From an uncultured Pelagibacteraceae bacterium (GTDB lineage Bacteria; Pseudomonadota; Alphaproteobacteria; Pelagibacterales; Pelagibacteraceae): a DNA stretch of 64,000 nt. This document shows, piece after piece, positions 8,442 through 16,751 of the stretch (position 1 is its first letter; each line of letters opens with the position of its first letter). The stretch covers positions 1 through 64,000 of the forward strand of contig CACEBP010000004.1 of assembly GCA_902557785.1 (NCBI GenBank). The letters are read 5' to 3'. Under the pieces are notes generated by a model. The model was not told where the DNA came from, made no database searches, and worked only from the letters and a program-made list of their open reading frames with translations. A program made the position numbers and the translations under genes.

Positions 8442-8553
8442 CTTACCGAAAAAAATTTGCCCAAAATGTAATAAACCTTTTGCTTGGAGAAAAAAATGGA
8501 GGTTAAACTGGGGTAGAGTTAAATATTGTTCTAAAAGGTGTGCCTCTAAGTAA
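8428..8553 (+). CDS. DUF2256 small zinc-ribbon-like protein
   Basis: 41 residues from a GTG start inside the end of the DCC gene, easily overlooked because of its size and start. The protein is basic and has four cysteines in two pairs, ICPKCNKPFAWRKKW and YCSKRC, matching the DUF2256 pattern, a small family often found beside photolyase genes. Likely a zinc-binding protein of unknown role. The first 14 bases overlap the DCC gene and the last eight overlap the convergent FAD-protein gene. The match over the whole length argues strongly that it is a real gene. Confidence 0.85.
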   Translation: MKKTNLPKKICPKCNKPFAWRKKWRLNWGRVKYCSKRCASK

Positions 8554-9676
8554 TTTTTTGAATTATTTTTGGTATATTTGATTTGAAATTAAAATAACCT
8601 TTATTAGAAAACTGCCAGCAGAATTCATCTCCGTCTCTGACTATAAAATTATAATTCAAATTCTTCTTTTTTTTAATACTTTTTAAAAAAGATAAATTTT
8701 CTCCTATAGAAGGGTAAATTACATCCAGATCTTTTATTTCATTTGTATATTTATCAAAGTTGATTTCATCAATTATTTTTATATTTGAAAATCTATTGAC
8801 TTGGTCTCCAATAATTTTTTTTTTAAAATTGATTACCTTTTCATCAAATTTAATTTTTCGTTTTTCATTATTGAGAAAAACACAATAAATTTTTCGATAA
8901 TCTTTTAGATTTAAAGTTTCAATATTTTGTTCACTTTCAAAAAATATAAGTGTGTCGCTTTCTAAATCTTCTTTATTTATTTCCAAAGATGAGAGTTTAT
9001 ATTCTCTTCTGTCTGTTATAGGTGAAGCGTTCTCATTTAATTTAACATTTTTATATTTATTATTTGTGAACTTGCTTATATTCCAAGACTGAGCAACGTA
9101 GTGTTTGCCTTTAGTCTGCAAGCCTGCTACCCATCTCCAACTTAAAGTATTAGAGGCGGCATCCCCATCATATAAGTGTTTCATAAAAAACTCTGCACCT
9201 TTCTGCCAAGGTAAATTTAAAGTAAATATCCAAATGCTAGCAAACCACATTCTTGTATGATTATGTAAATAATTATTTTCTTTAAGCTCTTTTACCCAAT
9301 CATTAAAACATTCAATTTGAGTTTCGCCATTGATTGCCTTTTTATAATTGTCATCTTCCTTTAATCCTTTTAAATCTTCTAAAAAGTCAGTCCAAACTTG
9401 AGGTCTAAGTTCTAACCAACCTTTCCAATAAACTCTCCAAAATATTTCTTGAATATATTTTTCAACTTTTTGGTATGGAAACTTTGCTAAAACTGTCTTT
9501 GCGACTTCATATTCAGTAATTAATCTATGAGAGATGTAAGGTGATAAGCAAGATACATTTGATTTATCTTTTGGCCCTAAGTCAAAATTTCTTTTGAAAC
9601 TATAATTTGCTAATTCACTGTTTATAAAAGCATCGAGCTGTTTTAAAGCTCCGTCTCTCGAAATTTCGAATCTCAT
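8546..9676 (-). CDS. photolyase-like FAD-domain protein, permuted
   Basis: 376 residues. Residues about 40-215 match the photolyase/cryptochrome FAD-binding domain: LSPYISHRLITEYEV, IFWRVYWKGWLELRP, HNHTRMWFASIWIF, DGDAASNTLSWRWVAGLQ and the NISKFTNN tail. The usual N-terminal alpha/beta antenna domain is absent. Instead the C-terminal 150 residues show alternating strands and helices (DTLIFFES, KIYCVFLN, NIKIIDE, DVIYPSIG, YNFIVRDGDEF), which looks like that domain moved to the end. It is convergent with the photolyase operon. A light-sensing or repair role is inferred; no characterised relative is known to me. Confidence 0.8.
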   Translation of the reverse strand: MRFEISRDGALKQLDAFINSELANYSFKRNFDLGPKDKSNVSCLSPYISHRLITEYEVAKTVLAKFPYQKVEKYIQEIFWRVYWKGWLELRPQVWTDFLEDLKGLKEDDNYKKAINGETQIECFNDWVKELKENNYLHNHTRMWFASIWIFTLNLPWQKGAEFFMKHLYDGDAASNTLSWRWVAGLQTKGKHYVAQSWNISKFTNNKYKNVKLNENASPITDRREYKLSSLEINKEDLESDTLIFFESEQNIETLNLKDYRKIYCVFLNNEKRKIKFDEKVINFKKKIIGDQVNRFSNIKIIDEINFDKYTNEIKDLDVIYPSIGENLSFLKSIKKKKNLNYNFIVRDGDEFCWQFSNKGYFNFKSNIPKIIQKIT

Positions 9677-9876
9677 TAATCTTCGTCATCCCTCCAACCG
9701 TCAATAAATAACTTCCAACAAGCGAATGAAACACAAATGATACCGACACTAAACCCTAAAAGAACCCCATTATCTTTTCCTAAAAAAATTGTTCCATAAT
9801 GCGTGCTGAGTATTGGTGGCAAAACTAATATAGCTCCTATTATAAAATATCTAACTACAAAAGGTGGTTTTTTCAT
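9676..9876 (-). CDS. small membrane protein
   Basis: 66 residues from ATG 9876 (MKKPPFVVRYFIIGA), with two predicted membrane helices separated by a short glycine/lysine loop (FLGKDNGVLLG) and an acidic tail (WRDDED). A longer form starting at 9930 would run through the end of the DUF4864 gene and is unlikely. The start overlaps the DUF4864 stop by one base (TAATG), and its own stop shares a base with the start of the FAD-domain protein gene. That packing suggests one transcript. I do not recognise the family. Confidence 0.65.
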   Translation of the reverse strand: MKKPPFVVRYFIIGAILVLPPILSTHYGTIFLGKDNGVLLGFSVGIICVSFACWKLFIDGWRDDED

Positions 9877-10331
9877 TAAATAGTATTTCCTTGATCCACC
9901 GGCATTGAAACCCCAGAAGTAAACCAACAATCTTTACAATTTTTTTCAGAAGCTTTTTGAACATGCCATTCATAGAATAATAATTGTTTATCTTTTGCTA
10001 ATATTTCAATTTTAAAAATATGTTTATTGGGAGTATTCATTATTAGATTAATTTTATGTGAAGAATGATTTAGCAATGCTCTATACTGAGCTCCATAAAT
10101 CATAATTCTAAATCGCTCATATGGTCCTGTAATTTTTTTATTATCAGGATGGGCGAATAACCAAGTTTGTTTTATACCTTCGTCGTTTTTATTATTATTT
10201 TTAAGTGCTTCTAATTGTATTTTAACTACATCATAAGGTAACAATTTTTCATTTGGATTAATTATTTCACTATTAAGTTTATTACTAAATAAAATAACAA
10301 TTATAAATAAATATATTTTTTTTAATTCCAT
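9876..10331 (-). CDS. DUF4864 family exported protein
   Basis: 151 residues from ATG 10331 (MELKKIYLFIIVILF), beginning with a signal peptide ending near residue 22. The body has the DUF4864 pattern: VVKIQLEALKNNNKNDEGI, TWLFAHPDNKKITGPYERF and QYRALLNH. The C-terminus carries CKDCW, a possible metal or disulfide pair. A start at 10361 would add ten residues encoded within the end of msrA. The gene overlaps msrA by ten bases and is probably translated from the same message. The function of the family is unknown. Confidence 0.72.
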   Translation of the reverse strand: MELKKIYLFIIVILFSNKLNSEIINPNEKLLPYDVVKIQLEALKNNNKNDEGIKQTWLFAHPDNKKITGPYERFRIMIYGAQYRALLNHSSHKINLIMNTPNKHIFKIEILAKDKQLLFYEWHVQKASEKNCKDCWFTSGVSMPVDQGNTI

Positions 10332-10891
10332 ATTTTTTTTAAAGTTTCCTCTCTTTGGCATCCTTTTTTATACATTAAATATCTTATAAAATTTTTTTCA
10401 TAATAATCTTGATGATAAGTTTCAGCTTTGTAAAATTTTTCAAATTTCCAAACTAATGTGACAATCTTTTTATTAAATACATTTTCTAATTTCTTAAAAG
10501 AATTATCAATATGTTCTTTTTGTTTCTCATTTTCAAAAAAAATTACAGATCTATAACTTTTTCCCTTGTCACAAAACTGACCATTGGCATCGAATGGGTC
10601 TATATTTTTCCAATATATGTCTAAAAGTTTTTGGTAATCAATCTTAGCTGAATCATAAGTAACTTCAATTGCCTCTACATGACCAGAGTCTGTATAAATA
10701 ACATCAGCATATTTTGGATTCTTTAAATGTCCACCTGAATATCCGGAAATTGTTGAAATTACTCCCTCCACTTGATCAAATGACTCCTCCATACACCAAA
10801 AGCAACCACCTGCAAAATAAGCTTTTTTTTCCTCAGCTTGTAAAGCTGGATTTAAGATTATTAATGTGACGAATAGTAAAAAAATTCTCAT
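10322..10891 (-). CDS. msrA: peptide methionine (S)-S-oxide reductase, exported
   Basis: Repairs methionine sulfoxide residues. The catalytic motif GGCFWCMEESFD is near residue 28, followed by SGYSGG, YDPTQ-like DIYWKNIDPFDANGQFCDKG and AETYHQDYY, all typical of MsrA. A clear signal peptide (residues 1-19, ending LQAEE) predicts a periplasmic enzyme, unlike the usual cytoplasmic form. The short start fits the divergent neighbour, with 24 bases between the two starts. It heads a small operon with the DUF4864 and membrane-protein genes. A separate msrB is at 55.3 kb. Confidence 0.93.
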   Translation of the reverse strand: MRIFLLFVTLIILNPALQAEEKKAYFAGGCFWCMEESFDQVEGVISTISGYSGGHLKNPKYADVIYTDSGHVEAIEVTYDSAKIDYQKLLDIYWKNIDPFDANGQFCDKGKSYRSVIFFENEKQKEHIDNSFKKLENVFNKKIVTLVWKFEKFYKAETYHQDYYEKNFIRYLMYKKGCQREETLKKIWN

Positions 10892-10915
10892 TTTAAATAT
10901 GTTATATTAAAGAAT

Positions 10916-11230
10916 ATGGAAAACGATGGATTTATTGTCATAGAGGGAATTCATAAAAACCCTAACAATATTGATACTATTGATGAAAAAACCAAAAAAA
11001 TTCATGGCCCATTTAAAAAAAAACAGGCCGAAGTTTTTGCAAAATCTTTAATACAAAAAAACGTAGATAATTTTTACCATAGAGCTTGGGTTGTTAAGGA
11101 AGGACTGGAAATAAATGATGTATGTGAAGAATGTAAAAAAGAGGAAGAAAGTGTTAAACAAAATTTAATTATGCACGGCTACAAGATTTGTAAAAGTTGC
11201 AATTTAGCAAAAACAATATTTCCGATTTAA
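10916..11230 (+). CDS. hypothetical protein with two CxxC pairs
   Basis: 104 residues, soluble, not recognised. The N-terminal half contains a conserved-looking GPFKKKQAEVFAKSLIQKNVDNFYHRAWVV segment (residues 36-63). The C-terminal half has two cysteine pairs, CEEC and CKSC, about 26 residues apart, the arrangement of a small zinc site. It is divergent from msrA, and its 3' end overlaps the convergent Yip1-like gene by four bases. Confidence 0.6.
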   Translation: MENDGFIVIEGIHKNPNNIDTIDEKTKKIHGPFKKKQAEVFAKSLIQKNVDNFYHRAWVVKEGLEINDVCEECKKEEESVKQNLIMHGYKICKSCNLAKTIFPI

Positions 11231-11748
11231 ATCCCTTTAAAAAGGACTATAACTAAAAATAAGAAAAAAGCTTGAAACAACCACGAAACTACAACAACTC
11301 CGAACGCTTTCCAAAGACTGTCATAATCTAAAGCTGCTTTTACTGCTACAACCATGCAAGCAAGCATCCAAAAAGCAGAACCAATAAATGTAACTGTCAT
11401 TAACTCTGGTGTAATTCCAAATACTCTTATTAATCCTGGTGCACTTGAAAAACCGATCGTTCTTAAAAGTTCTCCGTGATTACTTTTTGTTTTGACTCCC
11501 CCAAAAAGTTTTACTCCAACAAAATAAATTACATACGCCCACACATACCAGCTTAATAATGAAAGCGCTGGTGCTATTAAAAAATTAGAGGCTCCTAAAT
11601 GAATTGAACCAACACCTGCAGCCAAACTAGATAAGACTACTACAGCACCTGCTTGAAAAGTTGCATTTTTATCCTTTTCAACTTCTTCAAACAATTCAAT
11701 ATCAATTTTAATTGCTCTAAATATTCTATTTAAAAATATATTTATCAT
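11227..11748 (-). CDS. Yip1-domain membrane protein
   Basis: 173 residues with about five hydrophobic helices. The pattern matches the bacterial Yip1/DUF1282-type membrane family: a short cytosolic start (RIFRAIKIDIELFEEVEKDKN), then helices with conserved glycines and the ELLRTIGFSSAPGLIRVFG loop. No specific function is established. It follows the inositol-phosphatase-family gene with one base between them, so they are likely co-transcribed. Confidence 0.75.
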   Translation of the reverse strand: MINIFLNRIFRAIKIDIELFEEVEKDKNATFQAGAVVVLSSLAAGVGSIHLGASNFLIAPALSLLSWYVWAYVIYFVGVKLFGGVKTKSNHGELLRTIGFSSAPGLIRVFGITPELMTVTFIGSAFWMLACMVVAVKAALDYDSLWKAFGVVVVSWLFQAFFLFLVIVLFKGI

Positions 11749-11749
11749 T

Positions 11750-12544
11750 CTATTTTTTGGTAAACGGCTTTAACAAATTTAAAATCTTATTATGCAAAAT
11801 TTGATTAGATGTTGCTAGAATATTTCCACCTTTTTCTGCTGACTCATTCTTCCAATTTGTTATTTTTGCTCCAGAATTTTTTATTATTGGTATTAAAGGA
11901 AGTATGTCATAAGGTTTTAAATTTGCTTCAATAACAGCATCAACTTTTCCCTCGGCTAACAGACAATAATTCAGTGCATCAAACCCAGCTAATCTAAAAG
12001 ACCAACCAAATTTTTTAATTACTTTGCGTTGTTTTTCATAACTTAATGTTCCATGAAAATTTCCGATTATCTTAATTGTTTTTAAATTATTATTATTTGA
12101 TGACTTTAAAATAAATTTTTTTTTGTTTTTATAACAATAAGATTTTTTTTTATCGTTAATATAATATTTATCTAGCTCTGGAAAATTAGCTAAGCCTATC
12201 AAAGATCTTTCTTCGAATGATAAACTTATTAAATTTGACCATGTTGGTGCTCCAATAACAAAAGCTCTTGTGCCATCTATTGGGTCAATAGACCATTTAT
12301 AATTATTTGATGAAAATTTATCTTCAAATTCCTCTCCGATAATAGAGTCTTTTGGAAATTTTTTATTTATTAGTGAGCGGATATATTTTTCAAATGCTCT
12401 ATCAAAATTAGTTACAGGATCAAAATCTTTTTTTGACTTAGATTTATTGCTTACTACCAAACTAGACTTAGATTTTTTTTTATAAAATGAGTTCAACTTA
12501 GGTGGTAATTTTTTAAGAAAGTTGAATGGTTTGTTATAATCCAT
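11750..12544 (-). CDS. hisN: inositol-monophosphatase family, HisN-like
   Basis: 264 residues from ATG 12544. An upstream in-frame start at 12631 would run across the divergent promoter region and the HPP start and add a hydrophobic stretch foreign to the family. The metal-binding motifs are present: IIGEEFED, WSIDPIDGTRAF and the C-terminal PYDILPLIPIIKNSGAKIT. This sub-pattern (GTRAFVIGAPTWSNLISL) is that of HisN histidinol-phosphate phosphatases, which finish histidine synthesis. A general inositol- or sugar-phosphatase is the alternative. It is divergent from the HPP gene. Confidence 0.75.
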   Translation of the reverse strand: MDYNKPFNFLKKLPPKLNSFYKKKSKSSLVVSNKSKSKKDFDPVTNFDRAFEKYIRSLINKKFPKDSIIGEEFEDKFSSNNYKWSIDPIDGTRAFVIGAPTWSNLISLSFEERSLIGLANFPELDKYYINDKKKSYCYKNKKKFILKSSNNNNLKTIKIIGNFHGTLSYEKQRKVIKKFGWSFRLAGFDALNYCLLAEGKVDAVIEANLKPYDILPLIPIIKNSGAKITNWKNESAEKGGNILATSNQILHNKILNLLKPFTKK

Positions 12545-12579
12545 TATGTGTATATAGCTTAATTTAAAAAAAAATATAT

Positions 12580-13050
12580 ATGAAAATACCAAAAAAATTA
12601 GAACCTTTGCTCGCAGGACTATTCGCTTCAATTATTATTGGAATTCTCTCTTTTCTTAGCTTCGAAACATCCACAGGTTTTTGGTTAATGTTTTCTTTTG
12701 GATCATCTACTTTAATTGTACTGGTATTTCATAATAGTGAATTTGCTCAACCTGCAAATGTTTTTTTTGGTCATTTATTAGCAATCGTTATAGGAATTCT
12801 TTTTAATGAATTTTTAGGAATGTCTTACCTAACGCTTGGATTGTCTGTTGGAACTACTGTAACACTAATGATGTATTTTAAAATTATACATCCTCCTGCA
12901 GCCGCAAACCCTTTAATAGCGATGTTTGCTGACGTTTCATTGAGTTATATTGTTTTTCCAGTAATAGTCGGTTCAATAGTCATTATTGTTTTATCTGTAA
13001 TAATAAATCGGTATCTCCTCAAAAGAAATTACCCAGTTAGATGGTTTTAA
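12580..13050 (+). CDS. HPP-family membrane protein
   Basis: 156 residues with four to five membrane helices and the family signature HPPAAANPLIAMF near residue 105. HPP proteins are small integral membrane proteins. Some plant and cyanobacterial members have been linked to nitrite transport, but the role here is open. The last four bases overlap the convergent TspO gene. The start lies 35 bases from the divergent hisN-like start. Confidence 0.82.
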   Translation: MKIPKKLEPLLAGLFASIIIGILSFLSFETSTGFWLMFSFGSSTLIVLVFHNSEFAQPANVFFGHLLAIVIGILFNEFLGMSYLTLGLSVGTTVTLMMYFKIIHPPAAANPLIAMFADVSLSYIVFPVIVGSIVIIVLSVIINRYLLKRNYPVRWF

Positions 13051-13508
13051 TTTAATAGAAAAATTGAACTATTGAGAATTAATGCATAGCTTGACCAAGC
13101 TAGATAAGGGATCATTAAATAAAAACTCATTTTATGCCTAGAAAAATACTGTTTCATTAAAATTATAATAAATATTAATATAATTACTAAATTTACCAGA
13201 GCTATACCAATTAAGTGAAAACCAAAAAATACTACGCTCCATGTACTATTAAAAAATAAATGAATGAAGTAAATTTTTAATAGTTTTGTTTCAAAAGATT
13301 TTATCCAAACTTTCCAAATTGCAAACGACATTAAAAAATATAACGTTGTCCATACAGGAGCAAAAATCCAGCTTGGAGGATTAAAACTCGGTAATATAAT
13401 TTGTGAGTACCAAGGTTCTTTAAAAGTTGTTGTCGCATAGCTGCCGATCATAGGTGCAATAAAGGTTATTAATAGTATAATTATTAAAGATAAGTATTTA
13501 TTTTTCAC
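13047..13508 (-). CDS. tspO: TspO/MBR family protein
   Basis: 153 residues with five membrane helices and the family motifs WYSQIILPSFNPPSWIFAPVW and, further on, FFNSTWSVVFFG and PYLAWSSYALILN. TspO proteins bind porphyrins and cholesterol-like ligands. In photosynthetic and marine alphaproteobacteria they relate to tetrapyrrole and oxygen/light responses. It is divergent from the SDR gene, with 24 bases between the start codons. Confidence 0.9.
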   Translation of the reverse strand: MKNKYLSLIIILLITFIAPMIGSYATTTFKEPWYSQIILPSFNPPSWIFAPVWTTLYFLMSFAIWKVWIKSFETKLLKIYFIHLFFNSTWSVVFFGFHLIGIALVNLVIILIFIIILMKQYFSRHKMSFYLMIPYLAWSSYALILNSSIFLLN

Positions 13509-13532
13509 AACTTTATAAGATATAACTAATTA

Positions 13533-14285
13533 ATGTCTGAAAATCATAAAAAAATTTGGATCACTGGAGCAAGTAGTGGAATTGGAAAGGCAGTTGCAGA
13601 AAAATTTGCAAAAGAAGGCTGGAAAGTTGCAGTTTCAGCTCGAAGAAAAGAATTGTTGGATGAGTTAGCCAAAAATGAAAATATTTCATCTTTTCCTTTA
13701 GACGTTACTGATAGATCTCAAATAAATAATACGTTTAAAAATATTTTAAATGAATTCAGCGAATTAGACATATGTTTGTTTTCAAGCGGAACATACGAAC
13801 CCAAAGACGAGCAAAATATAGATCCAGATAAAATAAAAAATGTGATTAATATAAATTTTTTAGGGGTTATTGATTGTGTAAAAGTTGTTGAAGATTATTT
13901 TAAAAGTAAGAAATCTGGACACATTTCGATAGTTTCCTCGATTGCAGGTTACAGAGGTCTGCCAAATTCAAGTGGTTATGGTCCCTCAAAAGCTGCTCTA
14001 ACTAATTTTAGTGAAAGTATTTACTTTGATTTTAAAAAATTTGGAGTTAGGGTCTCAGTTGTATCACCAGGTTTCATCAAAACTCCTTTGACCGATAAAA
14101 ATGAGTTTCCTATGCCATTTTTAAAAACTCCTGAATACGCTGCAGATAAAATTTATAATGGCTTAGTAAAAGGAAATGCTTTTGAAATTCATTTCCCAAA
14201 AGGTTTAACTTTAATTTTAAAATTTTTAAGAATTTTGCCTTATAGAACCTATTTATTTTTAGTAGATAAATTTGTAAAGCGTTAA
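13533..14285 (+). CDS. SDR-family oxidoreductase
   Basis: 250 residues, classical short-chain dehydrogenase. Cofactor loop TGASSGIGKAVAEKF at residues 10-24, then SARRKELL. The catalytic serine and YxxxK are intact in SIVSSIAG and SGYGPSKAALTNF. The C-terminus contains a hydrophobic helix (LILKFLRILPYRTYLFLV), so it may touch the membrane. It overlaps the convergent DUF3833 gene by four bases. In many proteobacteria an SDR of this type clusters with DUF3833, CFA synthase, DUF1365 and an FAD oxidoreductase, so I place it in that module, although here it is on the opposite strand. Confidence 0.88.
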   Translation: MSENHKKIWITGASSGIGKAVAEKFAKEGWKVAVSARRKELLDELAKNENISSFPLDVTDRSQINNTFKNILNEFSELDICLFSSGTYEPKDEQNIDPDKIKNVININFLGVIDCVKVVEDYFKSKKSGHISIVSSIAGYRGLPNSSGYGPSKAALTNFSESIYFDFKKFGVRVSVVSPGFIKTPLTDKNEFPMPFLKTPEYAADKIYNGLVKGNAFEIHFPKGLTLILKFLRILPYRTYLFLVDKFVKR

Positions 14286-14806
14286 TCTTTAAAAAACATT
14301 ACAGTTAATTCCGCAACTTTTATTCCAAACTTGGTCATCGTAGCCCTATTAATTGCTACACGCTCATCTTGCATAAAAATCCAGTCATCAAAAGTAATTT
14401 TAATATTTTTACCTTTGACTGGCACCAGCAATACGTACTCAAATTTAAAAGCTGGACCATATGAATATCCTTTAGCTGTCCCAACTACATCAGAGGCTGT
14501 TCCTTCATAGTTATGTTCATCAATTTTTTTAATAGTCCATTGACGAGTTTGTCTTTCCCCGTCATTCCAATCAAAAACTTCGTCTAAAATTAATTGAGAT
14601 CCATCCCATTTTCCGTTTAAATCAGCTTTAAATTGTCTCGTAACTTTTCCAGATCTATTTTGTAATACTCCCCAAGCTTTGACATTGCCCGATAAGTAAT
14701 TTTCGATAACTAGTCTTGGTTTTTGATCTTTAAAATCTGTTGGTTTCATTTTATTTGCACATCCAGTTGTTAAAATAAGTAAAAATAGTACTATAAATTT
14801 TTTCAT
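14282..14806 (-). CDS. DUF3833 lipoprotein
   Basis: 174 residues. A lipobox at LLILTTGCANK makes the cysteine near residue 16 the lipidated N-terminus. The mature part matches DUF3833: LVIENYLSGNVKAWGVLQNRSGKV, FDWNDGERQTRQWTI and the C-terminal FGIKVAELTVMFFKD. It resembles a lipocalin-like sheet protein, but no structure-based function is known to me. It overlaps the CFA-synthase stop by four bases and is the last gene of the minus-strand lipid module. Confidence 0.85.
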   Translation of the reverse strand: MKKFIVLFLLILTTGCANKMKPTDFKDQKPRLVIENYLSGNVKAWGVLQNRSGKVTRQFKADLNGKWDGSQLILDEVFDWNDGERQTRQWTIKKIDEHNYEGTASDVVGTAKGYSYGPAFKFEYVLLVPVKGKNIKITFDDWIFMQDERVAINRATMTKFGIKVAELTVMFFKD

Positions 14807-15993
14807 GAGGAATATTTATTAGACATAGAGAATTGAATCAAGTTGATGTTTCTAGACTTAAAACCCCCTTCACAATAAGATAAATAAAATTCCCACATAC
14901 GCTTGAAATAATCATCAAAACCAAGTGGGCTAATTTTTTCCCAAGCGCCTAAAAAATTTTTTCTCCAAGTTGCTAAAGTTCTGGCATAATCATCAGAGTA
15001 AGTATTAATTTTTTCTAGTTTTAATTCATTTTTTTTAATTAGATTTTCCATAAATTGAATTGAGGGCAAGAACCCGCCTGGAAATATATATTTTTGAATA
15101 AAATCCTCATTCGATCTATATCTTTCAAATAAGTCATCTTTTATCACGATGCCTTGAATTGCAGCAGTGCCATTGTAATTAAGAACATTTTTAATTGTAC
15201 CAAAATATTGGTCCATATATTTTTCACCAACAGCCTCTATCATTTCTATTGAAGCTACGTGATCATATTTTTCCTTGAGATCTCTATAATCTAAAAACTT
15301 AACATTAACTTTATTGTTTAACCCTGAGTTAAAAATCTTCTTTTTGGCAAACTCATATTGATTTTTTGAAATTGTGATGCAGTCTACACTCACATCATAA
15401 TTTTTAGCTAAGAATTCAGCAAAACCGCCCCAACCACACCCTATCTCTAGAATCTTATTACCATCTTTTATATTCATTAAATTTATAAGCTCTTGAAATT
15501 TATTCCTTTGAGCGATTTCCAAATCATCTTTCTCGTTTTTATAGACCGCGCTGGAATAAGTGAGAGATTTATCAAGCCACAACGAAAAAAATTCATTCCC
15601 TAAATCATAATGTTTTGAAATATATTTTTTACTTTTAGATTTTGTATTTGATGCAAATATTTTTTTTATAAAATTTTTGATTTTTTGTAATTTTAAGCTT
15701 CCTGAAAAAGAATAGATTGTATTGATATTTCTCGCTAAAAGTTCAATTAAACTTGTTAAATCTGAGGTATAAAAATCTTTTTTCATATGAGCTTCTCCTA
15801 AAGCTGAGCTTCCACCCATAACGAGGTTTAGGTAAAAATTAGGTTTATTAATTTTGATATCTGAGGATAATTTGCTCTCTAGATCACCAAAATGAAAAAC
15901 TTTTCCATCATAATTTATAAGCTTAAGATTTCCTTGTGAGATTTTTTTTAATTTATTTAGGACAAATCTTTCTGAAATTTTTATTAAACTCAT
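14803..15993 (-). CDS. cfa: cyclopropane-fatty-acid synthase family
   Basis: 396 residues. The N-terminal CFA-type domain covers residues 1-110, then a SAM-dependent methyltransferase domain with ILEIGCGWGGFAEFLA near residue 185. The linker motif HYDLGNEFFSLWLDKSLTYSSAVY is diagnostic, and IEMIEAVGEKYMDQYF follows. It adds a methylene or methyl group from SAM to membrane unsaturated fatty acids. Related enzymes in the same gene context in Rhodobacter are tied to the singlet-oxygen response and furan fatty acids, so the product may not be cyclopropane. It shares one base with the DUF1365 stop. Confidence 0.88.
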   Translation of the reverse strand: MSLIKISERFVLNKLKKISQGNLKLINYDGKVFHFGDLESKLSSDIKINKPNFYLNLVMGGSSALGEAHMKKDFYTSDLTSLIELLARNINTIYSFSGSLKLQKIKNFIKKIFASNTKSKSKKYISKHYDLGNEFFSLWLDKSLTYSSAVYKNEKDDLEIAQRNKFQELINLMNIKDGNKILEIGCGWGGFAEFLAKNYDVSVDCITISKNQYEFAKKKIFNSGLNNKVNVKFLDYRDLKEKYDHVASIEMIEAVGEKYMDQYFGTIKNVLNYNGTAAIQGIVIKDDLFERYRSNEDFIQKYIFPGGFLPSIQFMENLIKKNELKLEKINTYSDDYARTLATWRKNFLGAWEKISPLGFDDYFKRMWEFYLSYCEGGFKSRNINLIQFSMSNKYSS

Positions 15994-16751
15994 TAATATT
16001 CCTCGTAACTTAAATTATTTTTTAATTTTGTATTTCTTTTCCTGTATATTGCCCCTTTTTTCCATAAAAGTAATGCTTCAAAATGTATCGAACTAATAAT
16101 CTTAATTGTCATTAATGGATACTTAAAAAAGTTAAACATGAGTTGTTTGGAGCTAAATTCTTTTTTCTCTCCTGTTTGGGAAGCTGTTAAAACTGTTCCT
16201 ATCAAGTCTGTTTGTTTAATAAAGACTGATAGTTTATCATTGGGATTGAGTAATTTAAAATTATAGTAAGTTTCCATATCCATAAATGGCGATACGTAAA
16301 ACTTTTTTTTACATTTTTGAGCTATTTCTTCATTATCTTTAATTTTGAAAATATATGTATGCTGCTCATTAAAAGTATTTTTTACCTCGTAAAAAATTGC
16401 CTTCAATTTATTGTCCTCGTAACAGTAAAAGATACTTAAAGGGTTGAACACATAGCCGAAAATTCTAGGATAACAAAGTATTTTTACTTTATTAATTTCA
16501 CCTTTTATATTGAACTTGCTAATGTTTTTAAGAACCCACTCTTTTAAATCACTTCCATCACGTTCTCCATGATCTTTATCATAAAAGCTGAAAATGTTAA
16601 ACTTATTGTGAGAGAAAATATTTATTGATCTGTCTAATTGATTAATTTCATCTAAATCAATTAATAATGAAAAAGTTTTATATTTTAAAAAATGTTTTAC
16701 AGGTTTAAATCTTGTATGTGTTACTTCACCATTGTAAATACAGGAGTTCAT
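15993..16751 (-). CDS. DUF1365 family protein
   Basis: 252 residues from ATG 16751. The in-frame codon just before it is TTG. The family pattern is plain: NGEVTHTRFKPVKHFLKYKTF, FGYVFNPLSIFYCY near residue 100, YFVSPFMDMETYYNF-like spacing and the final ALLLWKKGAIYRKR. DUF1365 proteins accompany CFA-type synthases and FAD oxidoreductases. The start overlaps the FAD-oxidoreductase stop by one base (TGATG) and the end shares a base with cfa. The biochemical role is unknown; lipid modification is inferred from context. Confidence 0.85.
   Translation of the reverse strand: MNSCIYNGEVTHTRFKPVKHFLKYKTFSLLIDLDEINQLDRSINIFSHNKFNIFSFYDKDHGERDGSDLKEWVLKNISKFNIKGEINKVKILCYPRIFGYVFNPLSIFYCYEDNKLKAIFYEVKNTFNEQHTYIFKIKDNEEIAQKCKKKFYVSPFMDMETYYNFKLLNPNDKLSVFIKQTDLIGTVLTASQTGEKKEFSSKQLMFNFFKYPLMTIKIISSIHFEALLLWKKGAIYRKRNTKLKNNLSYEEY

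Noticed and set aside
12545-12631. 29-residue hydrophobic extension of the hisN-like gene
   Set aside because: It overlaps the divergent HPP start and promoter. The soluble phosphatase family has no such segment.
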